The translations under genes and the position numbers were made by a program. A model generated the notes under the pieces. That model did not search any database. It saw only the letters and a list, made by a program, of their open reading frames with translations, and had not been told where the DNA came from. This document shows, piece by piece, positions 59,278 through 64,000 of a DNA stretch of 64,000 nt. The first letter of the stretch is position 1. Each line of letters starts with the position of its first letter. The stretch is from contig NZ_JANFQO010000006.1 of the NCBI RefSeq assembly GCF_024437735.1, positions 62,001 through 126,000 on the forward strand, given 5' to 3'. Source of the stretch: Tahibacter harae. Its GTDB lineage: Bacteria; Pseudomonadota; Gammaproteobacteria; Xanthomonadales; Rhodanobacteraceae.

Positions 59278-61598
59278 CCGGCGTCCGTCTGCGCCGCCGG
59301 CGGCTTGCCGGCGAAGTTCCTGAGTGTGCCGACTATCGCATGCCAGGCGCGGTCGATCAGCGATTCGCGTTCCTCGCTGACGATGCGCACCTGCTTGCGT
59401 ACCAGGTCGCGCGCCAGCTGCTGCATGCTGCGTTCCTCGGTGCGCGCGCCGCGCTGGTTCACGAACAGGCAGCGGCCGGTCAGCGTGGAGAACCAGGACA
59501 GCTTGCGCCGCACGGTGTCGCCCTGCTGGTTGAGCACGAATTCGAACCAGGTGCCATAGGGCAGGGTCTTGAGACGTTCCAGCATCTGGCGTTCCTCCGC
59601 ACTCAGCGGCGCCGTTTCGGCGGCCGCTTCGGCCGCGCCGGCTGCCGGACCGCCGATGGCGCTGGCGACGGGCGGCGCCTCCGCCGCGGGTTCCTCGCCC
59701 AGGCGGGTCTTGGACTTGAGCTTGAGCGCGAGTTCGGTGCGGGTGGCGCTGCTGTCGTCCCGCGGCGGGCCGCCGCCGAGGATCTGCTGCAGCATCTCCT
59801 GCACTTCCTCGGCATGGAAGCCGACCTGGCCCAGGCCCTGTTCGATGTCATGGCGCAGCGCCGGCGATCCGGTTTCCTGGCCGGCGACGAGTTGCTCGAC
59901 CACGCCGAGCCGGCGGCGGTAGACCTCCGATTCCTCGCCCTGGCGCAGGATGGTCAGGGCCAGCACATCGGTCCAGGCCTGTTCCAGCAGGCTGCGAACC
60001 AGGCGGTTGACCTTCTTGTCCTGCAGCCGCGCGGCCACCGCCTGGGTGGCGCGCTCGCGCGCGATGTCCAGGCGCTCGCGGCCCTTGGCGGCGTCGACGT
60101 GGCGGCGTTCGGACACTTCGGCCTTGCGCGCCAGGGTGCCCATGTGGCGGCTGAGATCGGTCAGCAACTCGTCGAACAGTTCGTCGCGGCCGTCGAATTC
60201 GTTGCTGACGCGGTCGACCACCAACTGCATCTTCTCGACCAGCACCCGGTCGGCCTCGCCCTCGGTCTCGTCTATCCAGTACTGGCCGGTCTCGGCGATG
60301 GCATTGAGCAGCTGGCGCGCCGGATGGCCGCGCCGGGTGAAGAAGCTCTTGTCGCGCAGGGCGACGCGCAGCACCGGCACCTGCAGCTTGGTCAGCAGGG
60401 ACTGGGTGGCGCCGGTGGGGCGTACGTCCTTGGCGATGAAGTCGAACAGCATGCCGACCAGGTCCAGCGTGTCGGCGTCGACTTCGGTCAGGCGCGGCGG
60501 ACGGCCGTCCGGGGTGAACTGGCGCAACTGGTTGAGCAGGTCCTGGCGCAGGTGGGCGATGTTCCGCTGCACCACGCGGCCGCCCAGGATCATGGGCGCG
60601 GCCGGACGCGCCTGCAGGCTGCCGAGGACGGCCTGCAGGTCCTCGCCGGTGGCGACGTAGCTGGACAGCGTGCCCGCCGCCGCGGGCACCGGGGCCAGAT
60701 GCTGGCGCCGGCCGGCAAGCAGTTCGCGCAGGGTGTGGAACAGTTCCGAGTCGCGCGTGTCTTCGGGCTGGGCCGTGCGCGATCCGGACGCGCCGCGCGG
60801 CGGGGCGGGGCGCGCCCCGGCGGGCGGCGGCGTGTTCGCGGCATTGGCCGGGCTCTGCGGCGGCGTGGCGACGCTGCCGCGGCCGGGCGCCAGCTGCAGA
60901 TGGGGCAGTATGCGTTTCTCGATCAGGTAGTCGTTGACCGCGCTGAACAGGGCGCCGGCCTCGGCCAGGGCGACGCGGTCGAACTGGCGGTACAGCAGCA
61001 GGCGGTGTTCCAGCGCTATGCCCAGGCAGGCGGTGGCGTAGCGCAGTGCGGCGCAGATCTGCTGCGGGCCCAGGGGCAGGCGCTCGGCGTCCAGCGCCGG
61101 CGCGCCGGCCATCACGCCGAAGCGGTGGCCCAGGGCGTACAGCGCCTGGCTGTGGCGGATCTCGGCCTTGGCCGAGATCTCCTGCAGGGCGATGTGTTCT
61201 TCCAGATCGCGGGTCTCGACCAGGGCCAGCTCCTGGAAGCGCCGCGGCGGCGCGCTGGCCGCGGCCTCCGGCTTGCCGTCGAGCTGGGCCAGGGCCGACT
61301 CCAGGAACAGCATGAAGCGCGGCGCCACATCGGCGCGGCCGCGCTTGACCTCGCGCAGGGATTCAAACACCGCATGCTGCTCGTTGCTGCTGTGCGCCTT
61401 TTCGGCCAGCTTGAACAGCTGCTGCTCGTGTTCGTTCAAGGTCAGTGCGAGGGAGCGTTCGAGCAGGCCGCCGGCCAGGGCCAGCACACCTTCGAGCAGG
61501 CTGCGCACGCGCGGCGGCAGTGTGGGACGCGCGCTCAGCGCGACCAGACGGACCTCGCCGTCCGGCCGGGGCGCCGACCCCGGTTCCGTGAGTTGCAT
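59274..61598 (-). CDS. DUF1631 family protein
   Basis: A 774-aa cytoplasmic protein of the DUF1631 family, common in Xanthomonadales and Pseudomonadales, with no known reaction. Largely helical; low-complexity linkers rich in Pro/Ala near residues 230-275 and in Ala/Glu near 630-680. The C-terminus (LPYGTWFEFVLNQQGDTVRRKLSWFSTLTGRCLFVNQRG in parts: LPYGTWFEFVLNQQ, KLSWFSTLTGRCLFVN) resembles a PilZ-like domain, as in related DUF1631 proteins. With the PilZ gene and c-di-GMP it may regulate a surface process. Confidence 0.85.
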   Translation of the reverse strand: MQLTEPGSAPRPDGEVRLVALSARPTLPPRVRSLLEGVLALAGGLLERSLALTLNEHEQQLFKLAEKAHSSNEQHAVFESLREVKRGRADVAPRFMLFLESALAQLDGKPEAAASAPPRRFQELALVETRDLEEHIALQEISAKAEIRHSQALYALGHRFGVMAGAPALDAERLPLGPQQICAALRYATACLGIALEHRLLLYRQFDRVALAEAGALFSAVNDYLIEKRILPHLQLAPGRGSVATPPQSPANAANTPPPAGARPAPPRGASGSRTAQPEDTRDSELFHTLRELLAGRRQHLAPVPAAAGTLSSYVATGEDLQAVLGSLQARPAAPMILGGRVVQRNIAHLRQDLLNQLRQFTPDGRPPRLTEVDADTLDLVGMLFDFIAKDVRPTGATQSLLTKLQVPVLRVALRDKSFFTRRGHPARQLLNAIAETGQYWIDETEGEADRVLVEKMQLVVDRVSNEFDGRDELFDELLTDLSRHMGTLARKAEVSERRHVDAAKGRERLDIARERATQAVAARLQDKKVNRLVRSLLEQAWTDVLALTILRQGEESEVYRRRLGVVEQLVAGQETGSPALRHDIEQGLGQVGFHAEEVQEMLQQILGGGPPRDDSSATRTELALKLKSKTRLGEEPAAEAPPVASAIGGPAAGAAEAAAETAPLSAEERQMLERLKTLPYGTWFEFVLNQQGDTVRRKLSWFSTLTGRCLFVNQRGARTEERSMQQLARDLVRKQVRIVSEERESLIDRAWHAIVGTLRNFAGKPPAAQTDAG

Positions 61599-61783
61599 AG
61601 CCCGCCCCTGCTGTCCCTGATGGCGCGATTCTATGCCCGCCTCCGGAGCCCAGCCATAGCCAGAACCCTCAGGTTTGCAAGGATATGTACCGAGTTGGCC
61701 CGGCCTGTGCCGGCGCAGGCCGCAAGCGATGTTTTCCGGATGCGTACGGCGCCGCGGCTACGTGCGCAGCGGCGTTTGCCGAC

Positions 61784-61972
61784 TCAGTCCTGATCGCGCC
61801 GGGTGTGCAGGGAAACCAGTTCGTCCTGCGCGTCTACGCGCACGCTCACGTTGATCGGCCGGCAGCAGACGGCGCAGTCCTCGACATAGTCCTGATCGCC
61901 GCCGGAAAGATCCACGCTGGACTCGAAGGATTCGCCGCAGTACGGGCAGTGCAAGGTCACGAATTCGAGCAT
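61784..61972 (-). CDS. CPXCG-motif small zinc protein
   Basis: A 62-aa protein with CPYCGES (Cys9/Cys12) and CAVCCRP (about Cys33/Cys36), a two-knuckle zinc ribbon. Uncharacterised family often beside hemW. ATG at 61972, 8 bp after the hemW stop. Confidence 0.85.
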   Translation of the reverse strand: MLEFVTLHCPYCGESFESSVDLSGGDQDYVEDCAVCCRPINVSVRVDAQDELVSLHTRRDQD

Positions 61973-61980
61973 GGCCGGCC

Positions 61981-63129
61981 TCAGGGCAGGAACAGGGCGA
62001 TCACATCGTTGAGGAAGCGCTTGCCCAGCGCCGTGGGGCGGACCAGGCCGCCGGTGCATTCCAGCCAGCCGCGTCGTCCGGCCTCGGCCAGCGGCGCGGC
62101 GATCTGCGCCGCATCCAGGCCCGTGCGTGCGGCGAACAGTGACTGCGGATAGCCGTCTTCCAGGCGCAGCGCATTGAGCATGAATTCAAACGGCAGCTGC
62201 TCGGCGCCGATCCGTGCATCGCCGCCGACGCCGCGCGGGCTGCCGGCGTGGGCCAGATACGCCTTGGGCGCGCGTATTTTCCAGCGCCGGTGCACGCCGG
62301 CGGCCGTGTCGGTGAGCTTGGCGTGGGCGCCGGCACCTATGCCGAGATAATCGCCAAATTGCCAATAATTGACATTGTGAACACTTTGCCGGCCGGGGCG
62401 GGCGTAGGCGGAAGTCTCGTAATGGTCGAAACCGGCGCCGGCCAGGCGTGCGGCGCAGGCTTCCTGCATGTCCCAGGCGAGGTCGTCGTCGGGCAGCGGC
62501 GGCGGATTGTTGGCGAAGGCGGTATTCGGCTCCAGCGTGAGCTGATAGTGGGATATGTGCGCCGGCTGCAGTTCCAGCGCCTGGTCCAGGTCGTCCAGCG
62601 CCTGGGCCAGGCTCTGCTCCGGCAGGGCGTACATCAGGTCCAGGTTGAAATTGTCGAAGCCCGCCGCGCGCGCCAGGCGCACCGCGGCGCGCACTTCGGC
62701 GGCGCTGTGGATGCGGCCGAGGCGTTTCAGCTTTTCGTCGTCCAGGCTCTGCACGCCGAAGCTCAGGCGGTTGACGCCGGCGCGCAGGTAATCCTCGAAG
62801 CGGCCGTGTTCGACGGTGCCGGGATTGGTCTCCAGCGTGATTTCCGCGGCATCGGCAAAGCGCAGGCGTTCGCGTGCGCCGCGCAGGATCGCGCCTATGA
62901 ATTCCGGTGCGAACAGGCTGGGCGTGCCGCCGCCGAAGAACACGCTGACGATGGGGCGCGCGGCCACGGCGTAGTCGCGCAGGTCCTGGTCCAGGTCGGC
63001 GAGCAGCGCATCGACGTAGTCCTGCTGCGGCAGTCCGCCCGGCGCCGTATGCGAGTTGAAATCGCAGTACGGACATTTCTTCACGCACCACGGGATATGG
63101 ATGTACAGCGCGAGCGGCGGCGCGGTCAC
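61981..63129 (-). CDS. hemW: HemW, radical SAM heme chaperone
   Basis: A 382-aa protein that inserts heme into respiratory targets; formerly called coproporphyrinogen III oxidase-like. The 4Fe-4S motif is CVKKCPYC (Cys15, Cys19, Cys22); FGGGTPSLF and ETNPGTVE are the SAM-binding strands and [14 protein letters not shown] is diagnostic. GTG start overlaps the rdgB stop. The C-terminal HemN-like domain follows. Confidence 0.93.
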   Translation of the reverse strand: MTAPPLALYIHIPWCVKKCPYCDFNSHTAPGGLPQQDYVDALLADLDQDLRDYAVAARPIVSVFFGGGTPSLFAPEFIGAILRGARERLRFADAAEITLETNPGTVEHGRFEDYLRAGVNRLSFGVQSLDDEKLKRLGRIHSAAEVRAAVRLARAAGFDNFNLDLMYALPEQSLAQALDDLDQALELQPAHISHYQLTLEPNTAFANNPPPLPDDDLAWDMQEACAARLAGAGFDHYETSAYARPGRQSVHNVNYWQFGDYLGIGAGAHAKLTDTAAGVHRRWKIRAPKAYLAHAGSPRGVGGDARIGAEQLPFEFMLNALRLEDGYPQSLFAARTGLDAAQIAAPLAEAGRRGWLECTGGLVRPTALGKRFLNDVIALFLP

Positions 63130-63743
63130 GGCCCGGTATACGGTTGCAGCGGCGCCGCGCGCAGCAGGGCGAGCAGCTGGGCCATGGCCAGGCCGCGGTG
63201 GCTGGCGCGGTTCTTGACCGCGGCCGGCAGTTCCGCCGCGGCGCAATCGAAATCGTGCGGCAGGAACAGCGGGTCGTAGCCGAAGCCGCCGCTGCCGCGC
63301 GGCGCTTCGAGGATGCGGCCGGGCCAGCGGCCGTCGGCGATCAGCGGGGCGGGGTCCCCGGCATGGCGCAGCAGCACCAGGGTGCTGTGGAAATGCGCGC
63401 CGCGCTGTTGCGGCGCCAGGCCCTGCAGCTTCTGCAACAACAGGGCGTTGTTGGCCGCGTCGTCGCCGTGGCGGCCGGCGTAGCGCGCGGAATACAGCCC
63501 TGGCGCGCCGCCCAAGGCATCCACGCAGATGCCCGAATCGTCGGCGATCGCCGGCAGGCCGGTGACACGCGCCGCATGGCGCGCCTTGAGCAGGGCGTTC
63601 TCGACGAAGCTGAGACCGGTTTCCTCGGCGTCGTCCACGCCCAGTTCGCCCTGGGCGACCAGTTCCAGGCCCAGGCCGCCCAGCAGCTCGCGCAGTTCAG
63701 CGAGCTTGCCGCGGTTGCCGCTGGCCAGGACGACACGGCTCAT
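63126..63743 (-). CDS. rdgB: dITP/XTP pyrophosphatase
   Basis: A 205-aa HAM1-family enzyme that removes dITP, ITP and XTP from the nucleotide pool. [17 protein letters not shown] (about 5-21), [27 protein letters not shown] (about 66-92), [10 protein letters not shown] and SHRGLAM are all present. Overlaps rph upstream and hemW downstream by 4 bp, forming an rph-rdgB-hemW operon. Confidence 0.96.
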   Translation of the reverse strand: MSRVVLASGNRGKLAELRELLGGLGLELVAQGELGVDDAEETGLSFVENALLKARHAARVTGLPAIADDSGICVDALGGAPGLYSARYAGRHGDDAANNALLLQKLQGLAPQQRGAHFHSTLVLLRHAGDPAPLIADGRWPGRILEAPRGSGGFGYDPLFLPHDFDCAAAELPAAVKNRASHRGLAMAQLLALLRAAPLQPYTGP

Positions 63744-64000
63744 CTTTCGGCCAGCGCCGCGCGCTGCGCGGCGATGAGTTCGGCCACGCCCTTGCCGGCC
63801 AGGGCCAGCATGGCCTGCAGTTCGTCGGGGCGGAAGGCATGGCCTTCGGCCGTGCCCTGCAACTCGATGAAGCCGCCGCCGTCGTTCATCACGACGTTCA
63901 TGTCGGTGTCGCAGCCGGCGTCCTCGGCATAGTCCAGGTCCAGCACCGGCTGGCCCTTGCAGATGCCGACGGAGACCGCGGCGATGGCGCCGAAGATCGG
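63740..64000 (-). CDS. rph: ribonuclease PH, 3' part of gene (5' end beyond the window)
   Basis: The visible C-terminal about 86 residues ([35 protein letters not shown] in parts: [31 protein letters not shown]) match RNase PH, the phosphorolytic tRNA 3' trimming enzyme. The ORF runs off the right edge without a start. Coupled to rdgB by a 4-bp overlap. Confidence 0.93.
   Translation of the reverse strand, partial: PIFGAIAAVSVGICKGQPVLDLDYAEDAGCDTDMNVVMNDGGGFIELQGTAEGHAFRPDELQAMLALAGKGVAELIAAQRAALAER

Noticed and set aside
59340-61793. 817-codon plus-strand frame opposite DUF1631
   Set aside because: It is the antisense reading of a GC-rich gene, with Gly/Gln/Ala-rich composition and no domain; DUF1631 on the minus strand is coupled to PilZ.

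Overview
This 64-kb window is a piece of a high-GC gammaproteobacterial chromosome, most likely order Xanthomonadales and probably a member of Rhodanobacteraceae. The evidence is a divergent lptF-lptG / pepA-holC block, a DUF1631-PilZ-ApbE operon, an hemW-rdgB-rph block, and exported proteins ending in an Asp/Gly-Phe C-terminal motif that I recall from Tahibacter and Dokdonella. The lineage is inferred from gene content and was not tested by a search.

Left chromosomal part (1-24,372): diacylglycerol kinase, an RlmI-type rRNA methyltransferase, a secreted DUF4832-like protein, and a zinc alcohol dehydrogenase that has lost two structural-zinc cysteines. A tightly coupled four-gene module follows, with an unknown protein, a Ras-like small GTPase and two roadblock-type proteins. 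Next come a GNAT and a VOC protein, secreted proteins, a MATE pump, a small lipase, a NIPSNAP protein, holC, pepA, lptF, lptG, two membrane proteins, xerD, and tRNA-Thr(UGU).

Mobile region (24,368-46,022): the 3' end of tRNA-Thr is the attachment site of a tandem array. Element A (about 24.37-44.51 kb) carries a P4-type integrase, an ImmA/IrrE-type regulator pair under a nested palindromic operator, and a divergent switch (200-aa repressor-like protein versus an excisionase-like protein). Many small overlapping genes follow, then a CHC2 zinc-finger protein and a P4/D5-type primase-helicase, several HTH/RHH proteins, a small late module and a tape measure protein. I see no terminase, portal, capsid or lysis gene. 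Its right end holds a dense cluster of perfect palindromes and a lone HicB antitoxin. A second, wrecked element (B, about 44.51-46.02 kb) follows. It keeps the same left end, a broken integrase start, a scrap of the 200-aa gene, the 3' tip of a tape measure gene, one intact exported-protein gene and a related right end.

Right chromosomal part (46,023-64,000): small unknown proteins including a tandem paralogous pair, a carboxypeptidase-regulatory-like secreted protein and an ADP-ribosylglycohydrolase. A stress-type cluster (KGG protein, EF-hand protein, hemerythrin) comes next, then a TetR regulator divergent from a membrane protein, a Nudix hydrolase, a secreted trypsin-like protease, and an XRE regulator with an 11-bp-arm palindrome upstream. 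The window ends with an outer-membrane barrel, the apbE / PilZ / DUF1631 operon, a CPXCG protein, hemW, rdgB and the 3' part of rph.

The strongest candidates for something undescribed are element A as a head-less P4-primase element with a tape measure gene at its right end, its palindrome cluster, its four 10-bp-phased CCACAT iterons, and the GTPase/roadblock module.
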